NCBI GenBank assembly: GCA_002298785.1
Contig: DBMR01000069.1
Coordinates: forward strand, 1-64,000
Origin: Verrucomicrobia subdivision 3 bacterium UBA693
Lineage (GTDB): Bacteria; Verrucomicrobiota; Verrucomicrobiia; Limisphaerales; UBA8199
Direction: 5' to 3'
Length of the DNA: 64,000 bases
Both the position numbers and the translations under genes were made by a program. This document shows, one piece after another, positions 24,115-33,630 of this stretch. Numbering within the stretch: position 1 is the stretch's first letter; each line of letters opens with the position of its first letter. Under the pieces are notes generated by a model. That model was not told the origin of the DNA. It was given only the letters and a program-made list of their open reading frames with translations, and searched no databases.

Positions 24115-25845
24115 ATGCGCTGGACACAGACCATTATTCCGACGTTAAAGGAAACGCCCGCCGAGGCGGAGATTGTATCGCACAAGCTGTTGCTGCGGGC
24201 GGGCCTGATTCGCAAGCTGACCGGTGGGCTCTACACTTTTATGCCGCTGGGTCTGCGTGCGCTGCGCAAAGTGGAGCAAATCGTGCGTGAGGAAATGAAC
24301 CGCGCGGGGGCCCTGGAGGTTCTGATGCCGGCTTTGCAGCCGCCGGAAATCTGGCAACGCAGTGGCCGCTACGAAACCGCACAGGACGTGTTGTTCAAAG
24401 TCCGTGATCGCGCGAAGAAGGAATGGGTTCTGGGTCCCACGCACGAAGAAGTCATCACGACCCTGGTGGCCGGTGAGATCAGTTCTTATCGGCAGATGCC
24501 CAAGAATTTTTACCAGATCCAGACCAAGTTCCGTGACGAAATCCGTCCGCGCTTCGGACTCATGCGCGCCAAGGAATTCATCATGAAGGACGCCTATAGC
24601 TTCGACGCGACCGATGCCGGCGCCCAGGACAGCTATCGCAAGATGTATGACGCCTATACCCGCATCTTCCAGCGGTGCGGGCTCAAGACGATTCCGGTGG
24701 AGGCGGATACCGGGGTGATGGGGGGCAAGTTCTCCCACGAATTCATGGTGCCGGCGGAGACTGGCGAGAATGAAGTGGCTTACTGCGACGGTTGCGGCTA
24801 TGCCGCGAACGTGGAGAAGGCCACCAGCCAGGTGACCCGGGTTACGGGCGAGGCGGCGTCCGCTTTGCCCGAGAAGTTTGCCACGCCCGGAGTGCTGACG
24901 ATCGAAGCTTTGTCCCAGGCGCCTTACCAGGTGCCGGCCGAGCGGCAGATCAAGACCTTGGTTTATATGGCCGAGAGCAAGCTGGTGCTCATTTTGATGC
25001 GGGGCGACGACCAACTCAATGAAGCGAAGCTGGCCGGCGCGTTGGGCACCGGAATGTTTCGGCCCGGCGAACCCGGGGAGATCTTTGCGGCACTAGGCGC
25101 GCACCCGGGGAGCCTGGGCGCGGTAACTTCCACCTTGAAGAACAGCGGTTGGACGATCTACGCGGACGAACGGTTGAAGGACGCCGTGGGAATGACCACG
25201 GGCGCGAACGAGGATGGATTTCACCTGAGAAACATCTCTATCGCACGTGATATCCAGGTCAACACCTGGTCCGACCTGCGCCTGGTACAGGCGGGAGAGC
25301 CGTGCCCGAAATGCGGCCAACCGCTCAAGGTGCGACGGGCGATTGAAGTGGGACATGTTTTCAAGCTGGGCACCAAGTACAGTCAGGCGCTCGATGCCTT
25401 GTTCCTGGATGAGTCGGGCAAGCAGCAACCCGCAGTGATGGGGTGTTACGGCATCGGGGTGACGCGCACGCTCCAGGCGGTGATTGAACAAAGCCACGAT
25501 GAGCAGGGGATAGTATGGCCTGTAAGCGTGGCGCCCTATACCGTCTGCATCACGCCGCTCAATGTCGCGCCGGACAGCCCGGTGATGAAGCTCGCGGAAA
25601 AAATCTACGCCGAGCTGGCCGCCGCCGGAATCGACGCCATCCTGGATGATCGCAACGAGCGTCCGGGATTCAAGTTCAAGGATTCCGAATTGGTCGGCTT
25701 CCCGATTCGCGTGGGCATCGGCGAAAAATCACTGGCCAAGGGTGAAGTGGAAATCAAGCCCCGTGCCGGGGCGATGACCGCAGTAAAGGCCGAGGAAGCG
25801 GTAAGCGCGGTGCAGGCGCTGGTCCGAGCCGGGCTCACTGCCTGA
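24115..25845 (+). CDS. proS: prolyl-tRNA synthetase (bacterial type with editing insertion)
   Basis: A 576-residue class II aminoacyl-tRNA synthetase that charges tRNA-Pro. Motif 1 region PLGLRALRKVEQIVREEMN, motif 2 TKFRDEIRPRFGLMRAKEF, the INS editing domain from about residue 230 to 390, motif 3 GCYGIGVTRTLQAV, and a C-terminal anticodon-binding domain (DRNERPGFKFKDSELVG). Family conservation begins at MRW (24115); ATGs at 24079 and 24091 are in frame and one of them may be the real start, as no site has an obvious Shine-Dalgarno sequence. Confidence 0.93.
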   Translation: MRWTQTIIPTLKETPAEAEIVSHKLLLRAGLIRKLTGGLYTFMPLGLRALRKVEQIVREEMNRAGALEVLMPALQPPEIWQRSGRYETAQDVLFKVRDRAKKEWVLGPTHEEVITTLVAGEISSYRQMPKNFYQIQTKFRDEIRPRFGLMRAKEFIMKDAYSFDATDAGAQDSYRKMYDAYTRIFQRCGLKTIPVEADTGVMGGKFSHEFMVPAETGENEVAYCDGCGYAANVEKATSQVTRVTGEAASALPEKFATPGVLTIEALSQAPYQVPAERQIKTLVYMAESKLVLILMRGDDQLNEAKLAGALGTGMFRPGEPGEIFAALGAHPGSLGAVTSTLKNSGWTIYADERLKDAVGMTTGANEDGFHLRNISIARDIQVNTWSDLRLVQAGEPCPKCGQPLKVRRAIEVGHVFKLGTKYSQALDALFLDESGKQQPAVMGCYGIGVTRTLQAVIEQSHDEQGIVWPVSVAPYTVCITPLNVAPDSPVMKLAEKIYAELAAAGIDAILDDRNERPGFKFKDSELVGFPIRVGIGEKSLAKGEVEIKPRAGAMTAVKAEEAVSAVQALVRAGLTA

Positions 25846-25902
25846 GGCAGGCCAGGCGCGCTGTGGCTTTGGTGAGTATCGTGCCGGGACCCCGGGGAGT
25901 GC

Positions 25903-28239
25903 TCACTTATCCAGGCATTCCCGTACGGTTTGAGCCAGCACCAGGTGTGTATAGGGCTTTTGGATGAAGGCGGCTGTGCCCTTGCGCATGAACCCGGTGT
26001 CGACCTCGTCCATGCTGTAGCCGCTGGCAAAGATGATGCGCAGATCGGGCTTGGTTGCGTGCAAGCGCTGGGCCAGGTCCATGCCGGAAATCCCTTCCGG
26101 CATCACCATATCAGTCAAGACCAGGTCGATGTGATCGCGGTGCTGCTCCCACACTTTCAACGCCTCCACTCCCGAAACGGCCTCGAGTATCTTATACCCG
26201 CAATTTTCCAGGATGACATGGGCCAGATCGCGTAAAAGGGGTTCGTCCTCGACCACGAGAATAGTCTCGGTGCCGTGCGGCAGTTCATCCGACGGCCGCG
26301 TGGTGACGGCCTCCTGGGCGGGGGGTCGGACGCTGGCTGGAAAATGAATCGAGAACACCGTGCCGACATTCACTTCGCTCGATACCGTGATCCAGCCTTC
26401 ATGTTGTTGAACGATGCCGTAAACGGTCGCCAGTCCCAACCCGGTGCCTTTGCCAATTTCCTTGGTCGTGAAGAATGGCTCGAATATCCGCGAGAGCGTG
26501 GCGTCATCCATGCCGCAGCCGGTATCGATGACGCGAAGCAGCACGAAAGTCCCCACCCGCGCCTGGGGATTGGACTCGACGTAAGGGTCGTCAATTTCCA
26601 CCGGCAGGGTTTCGATGGTGAGTGCGCCGCCCTTGGGCATGGCGTCGCGTGCGTTGACCGCGAGGTTCATCACCACTTGTTCCATCATGCCGATGTCGCC
26701 GTGGATTCGCGGCGTCTCGGGTGCGGAGCGCAGGGTCAGGCAGACGGTTTCACCCAGCAGTCGTTCCAGCATTTTGCCCAGGTTCGCGATCACTTCCCCG
26801 AGGTCGAGCGGCTTGGGTTGCATCACGTTCTTGCGACTGAACATGAGCAATTGGCGGGTCAGACTGGCGGCCCGTTCAGCCCCGAAGAAGATCGCTTGGG
26901 CGGAATCGCGCAAATCAGCGGGCAACTTGGGATTGGCCACCAGCAACCCGGAGTGGCCCTGGATGATGGTCAGCATGTTATTGAAGTCATGGGCCACGCC
27001 GGCCGAGAGTTGACCCAGCGACTCCATTTTTTGCGCCTGCCGGAGCTGCGCCTCGAGGTTCAATCGATGCGTGATATCCTCGACGTAGCAATGCACCATC
27101 TGGCTGTCGAGCACCGGATTAAAGGACCAGGAAAGCGTGTGACTCTCGAACACGGTGTCCACGCGCAGCATGCCGGGTCGCATGGCGAGGCAATGCTTGA
27201 CCAATTCCCGAATGTTGCCCGGCAGCAGCAACTTGGGATCGGCATGTCCCACAGAAGCGGCCAGGCGCAGGGCGGCGTCGTTGAAATAGGTGATCTCTCC
27301 GTTCGCGTTCAACTCCAGCGCCGGGTTCGGATTAAGTTTGGCAAAGGCGGCCAGTTTCGTGAGTTCCGTTTCCGCCCGCATCCGCTCGATGGCCATCGCC
27401 AGCACGGTGGCCATGGAAAAGAGGAAATGGACCTCATCTTCGGTGAATTGGCGTCGATGCGTCGTATGGGCGGCGAGAATTCCAAAGGCGCGGCCATGGC
27501 CTGAAATGGCGACACTCACCCCGCTGACCACGCCGTGGTCCGTGAGGAACTGGCTGGGTTTGAAGCGCTTTTCGGTGGCGAGATTTTCGATGATGACGGC
27601 GTCGCCGCTGGACAGTGTGAAGCCGGTTTCGGAATCGGCGCGCAGCGGCACGCGGCTGTTCCACGGCAGGCTCTCCTTCCAGCCCACTCCGGCGATCAGG
27701 ACCAGGTCGCGGCGGGAGGAGTCCAGTTCGAGCACCACGCCGTATTCCACTTCGAGGGTTTGTGCGGCGAGCATCACCGCCTGGTTCAGGAGCGCAGGGA
27801 CGTCCTTGGACAACATCGCAAACTGGCCCAGCGCTCCGATCACCGTTTGTTGAAACGACCGATTGAGCAGGGTTCTCTCGGCAGTTTCCCTTTCCTTCAC
27901 GCGCGCCTCGAGTGAGCGGGCCATGGAGTCGAAGGTACGGGCCAATTCCCCAAGCTCTCCCGTTTCGTCTGCCAGCCCGGTGCGGCTGGTCAAGTCCCCC
28001 AGGGCCAGCCGTTGGGCCGCGCGCACCAGGAGTCGCACCTGTCGCAGCACGAATCGCTCCCCGCCAAACCAAGCAGCCGCCAGCGCCAGCAGACCGATCC
28101 CGCCAGCCAGGAACGTCCAGGGCAAATCTTTCGTGTTGCCGGTGCGTTCGATGATCAAATAAGTGATCACCCACGCCGGCGCGATCGCCAGAAATACCGT
28201 GCCCACCAATCTCGCGCGTAAGCTCGAAAAACTTGTCAT
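25903..28239 (-). CDS. hybrid histidine kinase (HAMP-GAF-PAS-HisKA-HATPase-REC)
   Basis: A 778-residue membrane-bound hybrid kinase. Two membrane helices (about 10-30 and 40-60) enclose only a short loop, so there is no periplasmic sensor. They are followed by a HAMP region (60-115), a GAF domain (about 130-295), a PAS-like domain (300-395), HisKA with the phospho-accepting His417 (GVAHDFNNML), HATPase with NLAVNARDAMP, DTGCGM and GKGTGLGL, and a receiver domain with Asp710 (LVLTDMVMP) and Lys761. Signal input is probably cytosolic through GAF/PAS. No response regulator lies next to it. The divergent neighbour starts about 190 bp away. Confidence 0.92.
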   Translation of the reverse strand: MTSFSSLRARLVGTVFLAIAPAWVITYLIIERTGNTKDLPWTFLAGGIGLLALAAAWFGGERFVLRQVRLLVRAAQRLALGDLTSRTGLADETGELGELARTFDSMARSLEARVKERETAERTLLNRSFQQTVIGALGQFAMLSKDVPALLNQAVMLAAQTLEVEYGVVLELDSSRRDLVLIAGVGWKESLPWNSRVPLRADSETGFTLSSGDAVIIENLATEKRFKPSQFLTDHGVVSGVSVAISGHGRAFGILAAHTTHRRQFTEDEVHFLFSMATVLAMAIERMRAETELTKLAAFAKLNPNPALELNANGEITYFNDAALRLAASVGHADPKLLLPGNIRELVKHCLAMRPGMLRVDTVFESHTLSWSFNPVLDSQMVHCYVEDITHRLNLEAQLRQAQKMESLGQLSAGVAHDFNNMLTIIQGHSGLLVANPKLPADLRDSAQAIFFGAERAASLTRQLLMFSRKNVMQPKPLDLGEVIANLGKMLERLLGETVCLTLRSAPETPRIHGDIGMMEQVVMNLAVNARDAMPKGGALTIETLPVEIDDPYVESNPQARVGTFVLLRVIDTGCGMDDATLSRIFEPFFTTKEIGKGTGLGLATVYGIVQQHEGWITVSSEVNVGTVFSIHFPASVRPPAQEAVTTRPSDELPHGTETILVVEDEPLLRDLAHVILENCGYKILEAVSGVEALKVWEQHRDHIDLVLTDMVMPEGISGMDLAQRLHATKPDLRIIFASGYSMDEVDTGFMRKGTAAFIQKPYTHLVLAQTVRECLDK

Positions 28240-28426
28240 CCGGTTCGTGACCTCTGGTTATTGGTTTCAGCCTAGCGCTTTAACCACGGCAGTAAAAGGG
28301 GAATCGACCTTCAGCGAAACAGCCGGTTCACGACTGTGTCCTGGCCGACGCGTGGATTTTCTACAAGTTGACGCTGCGGAAATTGTCTGCAAAGCTCATG
28401 GCAAAATCAAAGGACAGGAGATTGGT

Positions 28427-29272
28427 GTGGAAATTAGAAAGGCAATCATAACGGCGGCCGGGAAATCTCAACGCACCCTTCCGCTGCAAACATTGGTGGA
28501 CCGGGATGGCGTTACCAAAACCGCGCTGCGCATCATCATCGAGGAGATCGCCGCGGCTGGGATCGAGCAAATCTGCGTCGTGGTCTGTCCCGGAGATCAG
28601 GAAGCTTACCGGGCGGCGGCGGGCAGCCATGGGGCGCGCCTGCATTTCGTCGAGCAGGTCCAGCCACGCGGCTACGGTCACGCGGTGTGGAGCGCGCGGT
28701 CCTTTGCCGGTGACGAACCTGTTCTGCTCTTGGTGGGAGACCACCTTTATGTGAGCGCCCAGGAAAAGCGGTGCGCGGCGCAATTGGTGGCGGCCGCCAC
28801 GCTCGAACATTGCTCCGTCTCCGCCGTGCAAGCCACGCACGAAAGCAAACTGCCCTATTATGGCGCGGTGGGTGGACGATTGGCGGCAGGACGCAAAGCA
28901 CTTTACGAGGTTTCCGAGGTGCTCGAAAAGCCCACGCCGACTGAAGCCGAACAGCGACTGATCGTGCCAGGTTTGCGGGCGGGCCACTACCTGTGTTTCT
29001 TTGGCATGCACGTATTGACACCAGCGGTGATGGAATTGTTGGCCGCCGAGGTGGAAGCAGGCGGAAATCGGACGGTGCAGCTTACCTCAGCCCTGGCGCG
29101 GTTGGCGCAGCGCGAACGCTATCTGGCGCTCGAGTTGGAAGGCAGACGCTACGATATCGGGGTCAAATACGGACTGCTCTCCGCCCAGTTCGCTCTGGCA
29201 TTGGCCGGTCGCGATCGGGACGAGGTGCTTACCAGCATCATTGATCTCCTGGCCCGCCGCGAACTCCACTAA
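28427..29272 (+). CDS. GalU-like sugar-1-phosphate nucleotidyltransferase
   Basis: A 281-residue nucleotidyltransferase resembling UTP-glucose-1-phosphate uridylyltransferase. Start GTG 28427 with AGGAG six bases upstream; longer readings are probably non-coding. Landmarks: KAIITAAGKSQRTLP (NTP loop, where GalU has GLGTR), QPRGYGHAVWSAR, LLLVGDHLY (GDD in GalU), EKPTP and YDIGVKYGLL. The loop and the metal Asp motif differ from GalU, so sugar or nucleotide specificity may differ. It lies 16 nt upstream of a kinase-pyrophosphorylase fusion, suggesting a joint role in making an activated sugar. Confidence 0.8.
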   Translation: MEIRKAIITAAGKSQRTLPLQTLVDRDGVTKTALRIIIEEIAAAGIEQICVVVCPGDQEAYRAAAGSHGARLHFVEQVQPRGYGHAVWSARSFAGDEPVLLLVGDHLYVSAQEKRCAAQLVAAATLEHCSVSAVQATHESKLPYYGAVGGRLAAGRKALYEVSEVLEKPTPTEAEQRLIVPGLRAGHYLCFFGMHVLTPAVMELLAAEVEAGGNRTVQLTSALARLAQRERYLALELEGRRYDIGVKYGLLSAQFALALAGRDRDEVLTSIIDLLARRELH

Positions 29273-29288
29273 CCCCGGATTAGCGATT

Positions 29289-32200
29289 ATGTCGGACCTC
29301 GTGCAAATCATCACTGCCGCCGATCCTGCCGTGCGTCATCGCTCGCTGGAAGCAGCCTGTGCCGGACGATCGCCCGCGGAATTGCTGGCGGAATGCACCG
29401 CCCTGGAGCGCTTTCGCCAGAGCAGCGACAATCTTTATGAGCGAGTGCGCGCCCTCTTTTTTCTCTACGCCATCCACCGCTTTCACTTGCCCGCGGCGCT
29501 GGACTCCCGGCAAATGGCGCGCGGTTCCCTGATCCCTTTCGCCGGTTTCGAGCATTTGCTGCGGCGCCGGTTTGAAGAGGCGATTGAGTGCTTCCTGGCC
29601 GTGCAGCAACAGGAAGGGGCCAGCGACTCGATCTCCAGCGCGCTGGCCGCCGGCTACCATCGGTTGGCGTTTCAAACTTTGGCGGATCAGGTTCGCCGCA
29701 GCGTGCGCACCGTGCGCGGCAATCAGTGGATGTTCCGCATGGGACACCCGGCGGACCAACCCTTGCGTCTGCGTCCCGAGTTGCTCACGGTGGACCCCAC
29801 TGACGGCACGTACCCGATCTTGCGCGAGCGCACTCCCGTCCGGATGGATCTGACGCATTGCGGGTGGAGCGATATTTTCTTCCTGGGGATGGATTACCCT
29901 GAAGGCGCAAAGGTGCTCAACGTCTCGATCGATTTGGGAGTGCACGGTCGCGATGAAAGCCCCCGGCCACCGGTGGAGGCGTGGTTGCGCGTCATCGAGG
30001 ACCCGGTATTGAGATTGGTGAGCGTTGACCTGGGCGCCACCGCGGAGATCTCGAACCTGGCGGATGTATTTGATTTTGCGAAGGACTATCTCGGGCTGCT
30101 GAAAGCGGCGGTGATTGCGTCCGGCATCGTGCCCCCGGGCATCGAGGGATCCGGTCAAAGCCTGGCGGATTTGCTGGGACGGATCGCTGGTCCCGGTCGT
30201 GGGTTGGAAATCGTCAGCCATGTAAACAACATCCCCAAAGGCTCGCGCCTGGCCGTTTCAACCAATTTGCTGGCGGCCCTGGTGAGTGTTTGCATGCGGG
30301 CTACCGGTCAGGCTGCGTCGCTTACCGGGCCCTTGCAGGAGCATGAGCGCCGTCTGGTGCTGGCGCGGGCGCTGCTCGGAGAATGGCTCGGCGGTTCGGG
30401 CGGTGGCTGGCAGGATTCGGGCGGTGTCTGGCCCGGAATGAAGTTGATCGAGGGCGTCCTGGCCGGCGAGGGTGATCCGGAACAAGGCGTGAGCCGGGGC
30501 CGACTTATGCCCAAACATCGGATTCTCGAGGAGCAGGACGCCTCGGCGGCGACGCGTCAGAAACTCCAGGATAGCCTAGTGCTGGTGCATGGCGGCATGG
30601 CTCAAAATGTCGGGCCAATCCTCGAGATGGTCACTGAGAAATATCTGCTCCGCTGCGAGGCGGAATGGAAAGCGCGTCAGAGCATGCTCGGGGTGCTCGA
30701 CGATATTCTGGCCGCATTGAAGCGAGGCGATGTGCCGGCGATTGGCGCGGCCACGACCCGCAATTTTCGCGGGCCGATCCAGACGGTTATTCCCTGGGCG
30801 AGCAATTATTTCACCGAGACTCTGATTGCGCGGGTGGCGGCCGAGTTCGGGAAGGACTTCTGGGGATTTTGGATGTTGGGCGGGATGTCCGGGGGTGGCA
30901 TGGGATTTATTTTTAATCCATCCCGGAAGGCTCAAGCGCAGAAGCGCCTGCAGGAAATCATGACAGAGGGCAAACGGGAATTGGAGCACGCGTTGCCGTT
31001 TGCCATGGAACCGGTGGTTTACGACTTTGCGATCAACCAGCAGGGTACGGTTTGTGAGTTGTTGCGTGGTGACACCGCCCTCATGCCGCAAGGCTACTAT
31101 TCCATTATCGTGCCGGCATTGCTGCGCCAGGACCGGCATTCGCTGTCGCGCACGCAGCGGGCCGAACTCGACAAGTTCGGGGCCGCTTGCCGCACCCAAC
31201 CCGAACTGCGTGGCGTGGTGCAAACGCTATTTGACGCGATGTTGCCCCGGGGCAAAGCCGGCAATGGCGCCGGCGGTTCCCTGACGGAGTTGCTGGAACT
31301 AAATGGATTCGACCGCACGCAACACGAGCAAATTCGCGCCGATTTGAAGGAGGGTCGTATTGGTTTGGCGCAGAATCGGTTGCCCTCGAGTGCGGTAATC
31401 GAGAATGTTACAGCGGCTGAGGTTGAAGATTTATGTCAGCAAGGCGGGGACCATCAAAAATACACGAAGCGGGGCGAAGCGGCTTTAAAAGCAGGCGAAG
31501 TGGCCGTGGTGACGCTGGCGGCAGGGGCGGGTAGCCGCTGGACTCAGGGCGCGGGCGTGGTCAAGGCCTTGCACCCGTTTTGTCGGCTGGCCGGCCAGCA
31601 TCGGACCTTTATCGAGACTCATCTAGCCAAAAGTCGAAAGGTTTCCAAACTGTTTGAAAGCTGGTTGCCGCATGTATTTACGACGAGCTACCTCACCCAT
31701 CAGCCGACGAAGGAATTCCTGAGCCGACATCAAAACTACAATTACTCCGGCCCACTGTTACTTTCTCCGGGAAGATCGGTTGGTTTACGCCTGGTGCCCA
31801 TGGAACGGGACCTGCGATTCGCCTGGGAGGAGATGCCGCAGCAAGTTCTTGATGAGCAGCAACAAAAGGTTAGGGACAGCCTGCGCCACGCTTTGATTCA
31901 ATGGGCTCGGCAGGCTGGGGAAGCCGCGGATTATACCGACAACCTGCCGTTGCAGTGTCTGCATCCGGTGGGGCATTGGTACGAGATTTCAAACCTGATG
32001 CGCAATGGTGTACTCGGATCGCTGCTCAAGGAGCGCCCGCAGCTCAAGTATTTGATGCTGCATAATATCGACACCCTGGGAGCAACGGTGGACCCCACGG
32101 TGCTGGGGTGGCACATGGAGAACAACGCAACGCTTTCCTTTGAGATGATTACTCGTCGGTTGGAAGATCGGGGCGGTGGATTGGCGCGCGTGAATGGAAC

Positions 32201-32624
32201 CGTGCGGCTTCTGGAAGGACTCGCCATGCCTCGGGAGGAAGTCGAGTTTTCCCTCAGCTATTACAATTCGAACACTTGCTGGATCGATATCGATAAGTTG
32301 CTCACCGCGTTTGGTCTGTCCCGGCAGCGCCTGGAAGAACCTGAAGCCGTTCAGGCCGCGATTCGGCATCTGGCGACCCGGATGCCTACCTATGTGACCC
32401 TGAAGGACGTGAAGAAACGTTGGGGTCATGGCCAGGAGGATGTTTTTCCCGTGGCCCAGTTTGAGAAGCTTTGGGTGGATATGACGGCTTTGCCGGACTT
32501 GAACTGCGGCTTTGCGGTTGTCCCTCGGCGGCGTGGGCAACAATTGAAGGACCAGGCCCAGTTGGACGGGTGGCTGCGCGACGGCTCGGCGGCTCATATC
32601 GAGTCGCTTTGCGAATGGGGCTGA
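29289..32624 (+). CDS. GHMP sugar kinase fused to UDPGP-type pyrophosphorylase
   Basis: A 1111-residue probable fusion. Residues about 185-550 look like a fucokinase-type GHMP kinase: PVRMDLTHCGWSD, IPKGSRLAVST (ATP loop, degenerate relative to GSGLGTSS), SGGGWQDSGGVWPGMKL and MLGGMSGGGMGF. Residues about 735-1050 look like a UDP-glucose/UDP-GlcNAc pyrophosphorylase (UDPGP) domain: LAAGAGSRW, MLHNIDTLGATVDPTVLG and YNSNTCWIDIDKL. A linker of about 180 residues joins them. The order kinase then pyrophosphorylase is the reverse of the bifunctional L-fucokinase/GDP-fucose pyrophosphorylase FKP. Likely cytosolic; sugar unknown. Confidence 0.8.
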   Translation: MSDLVQIITAADPAVRHRSLEAACAGRSPAELLAECTALERFRQSSDNLYERVRALFFLYAIHRFHLPAALDSRQMARGSLIPFAGFEHLLRRRFEEAIECFLAVQQQEGASDSISSALAAGYHRLAFQTLADQVRRSVRTVRGNQWMFRMGHPADQPLRLRPELLTVDPTDGTYPILRERTPVRMDLTHCGWSDIFFLGMDYPEGAKVLNVSIDLGVHGRDESPRPPVEAWLRVIEDPVLRLVSVDLGATAEISNLADVFDFAKDYLGLLKAAVIASGIVPPGIEGSGQSLADLLGRIAGPGRGLEIVSHVNNIPKGSRLAVSTNLLAALVSVCMRATGQAASLTGPLQEHERRLVLARALLGEWLGGSGGGWQDSGGVWPGMKLIEGVLAGEGDPEQGVSRGRLMPKHRILEEQDASAATRQKLQDSLVLVHGGMAQNVGPILEMVTEKYLLRCEAEWKARQSMLGVLDDILAALKRGDVPAIGAATTRNFRGPIQTVIPWASNYFTETLIARVAAEFGKDFWGFWMLGGMSGGGMGFIFNPSRKAQAQKRLQEIMTEGKRELEHALPFAMEPVVYDFAINQQGTVCELLRGDTALMPQGYYSIIVPALLRQDRHSLSRTQRAELDKFGAACRTQPELRGVVQTLFDAMLPRGKAGNGAGGSLTELLELNGFDRTQHEQIRADLKEGRIGLAQNRLPSSAVIENVTAAEVEDLCQQGGDHQKYTKRGEAALKAGEVAVVTLAAGAGSRWTQGAGVVKALHPFCRLAGQHRTFIETHLAKSRKVSKLFESWLPHVFTTSYLTHQPTKEFLSRHQNYNYSGPLLLSPGRSVGLRLVPMERDLRFAWEEMPQQVLDEQQQKVRDSLRHALIQWARQAGEAADYTDNLPLQCLHPVGHWYEISNLMRNGVLGSLLKERPQLKYLMLHNIDTLGATVDPTVLGWHMENNATLSFEMITRRLEDRGGGLARVNGTVRLLEGLAMPREEVEFSLSYYNSNTCWIDIDKLLTAFGLSRQRLEEPEAVQAAIRHLATRMPTYVTLKDVKKRWGHGQEDVFPVAQFEKLWVDMTALPDLNCGFAVVPRRRGQQLKDQAQLDGWLRDGSAAHIESLCEWG

Positions 32625-32840
32625 TCTGGCTACGCCGATTCGAGAGCGATCCTCACCAGGGACATCCTGGCGAGAACCAGCTTTAGTGCCGGCGCGGAAC
32701 GCCCGCAAATTTAAGGGAAAACGGGATGAAATAGTCTTGCCTCTGCGCGCCGGCATGCCAAAATAACCTATCAAATACGAATGTTTTTGCCAGGTTGGTG
32801 ATTACAGCTTAATGAATAAATACTATTGTCAGGGGGGCCA

Positions 32841-33506
32841 TTGAGTCGCCCGTTTCCTTCTCGTTTTCAATCCCGTGAACCCGCGCATCGGCGCAATGGG
32901 AAAATCCGTGCCCGCGAAGTCCGGGTGATCGATGAAACCAAGCAGCAGCTTGGGGTAATGTCTCTGGACGACGCGCTGCGCATCGCGCGCCAGCGCGGGC
33001 TGGACCTTGTCGAAGTGGCTGCCACCGCCACGCCGCCGGTCTGCCGCATTGTGGATTACGGCAAGTTCCTTTATGAGGAAGCCAAGCGGGCCAAGGAGTC
33101 GGCCGCCAAGCAGGCGGCCAACAAGATGAAGGAACTCCAGATCTCGGCGTCCATCGACCCCCACGATCTCGGCGTGAAGCTTAATCATGCGATCGAGTTT
33201 CTCAGCGATGACATGAAGGTCAGGGTGAAGCTGCGTTTCCGCGGGCGGCAGCGGGCGCACAAGGAGATCGGGTTCGAGGTGGTCAACAAATTTGTCCGGG
33301 ACCTGGCGGCATATGGGCAGGCGGATGCTCCGCCCAAAATGCTCGGCGACCGGGACCTCAACGTGGTGATCAGCCCGTTGCCCCGCAGCAAGCGTCCCAA
33401 ACCTGCGCGCCCGGCGGGCGATACCGGCCCGGAATCGGCCCCTCCACCGCCCCGTCCCGAGCCGCCGACGCCCCCCGCTCCCTCGACGCCGCCAGACGCG
33501 GGGTAA
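32841..33506 (+). CDS. infC: translation initiation factor IF-3
   Basis: A 221-residue IF-3, which binds the 30S subunit and discriminates against wrong starts. N-domain: RNGKIRAREVRVIDE and GLDLVEVAATATPPVCRIVDYGKFLYE; C-domain: VKLNHAIEFLSDDMKVRVKLRFRGR in the usual order. The TTG at 32841 follows aggggggcca and is chosen as start; infC typically uses a rare start codon, through which it controls itself. A C-terminal Pro/Ala-rich tail of about 45 residues extends beyond normal IF-3. The usual partners rpmI and rplT are not downstream. Confidence 0.93.
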   Translation: MSRPFPSRFQSREPAHRRNGKIRAREVRVIDETKQQLGVMSLDDALRIARQRGLDLVEVAATATPPVCRIVDYGKFLYEEAKRAKESAAKQAANKMKELQISASIDPHDLGVKLNHAIEFLSDDMKVRVKLRFRGRQRAHKEIGFEVVNKFVRDLAAYGQADAPPKMLGDRDLNVVISPLPRSKRPKPARPAGDTGPESAPPPPRPEPPTPPAPSTPPDAG

Positions 33507-33570
33507 TTCAGCCGACGCAAAAAATTGGAAGTTCCCAGTTGCCGCCCGAGTTAATGGGTTGTATTATCTC

Positions 33571-33597
33571 CACTGCTTATTGTCCTGAGCAGTGTTT
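33571..33597 (+). terminator. possible terminator hairpin
   Basis: Seven-base-pair stem CACTGCT/AGCAGTG with a ten-base loop and only TTT after it, between infC and the desaturase gene. A weak candidate. Confidence 0.35.
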
Positions 33598-33630
33598 CGC
33601 TTAAGCGTTGGACAACCCTATTTAACGACC

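Noticed and set aside
26275..27504. Plus-strand open frame (409 codons) opposite the histidine kinase
   Set aside because: Antisense shadow in GC-rich DNA; the kinase motifs on the minus strand are complete and unbroken.
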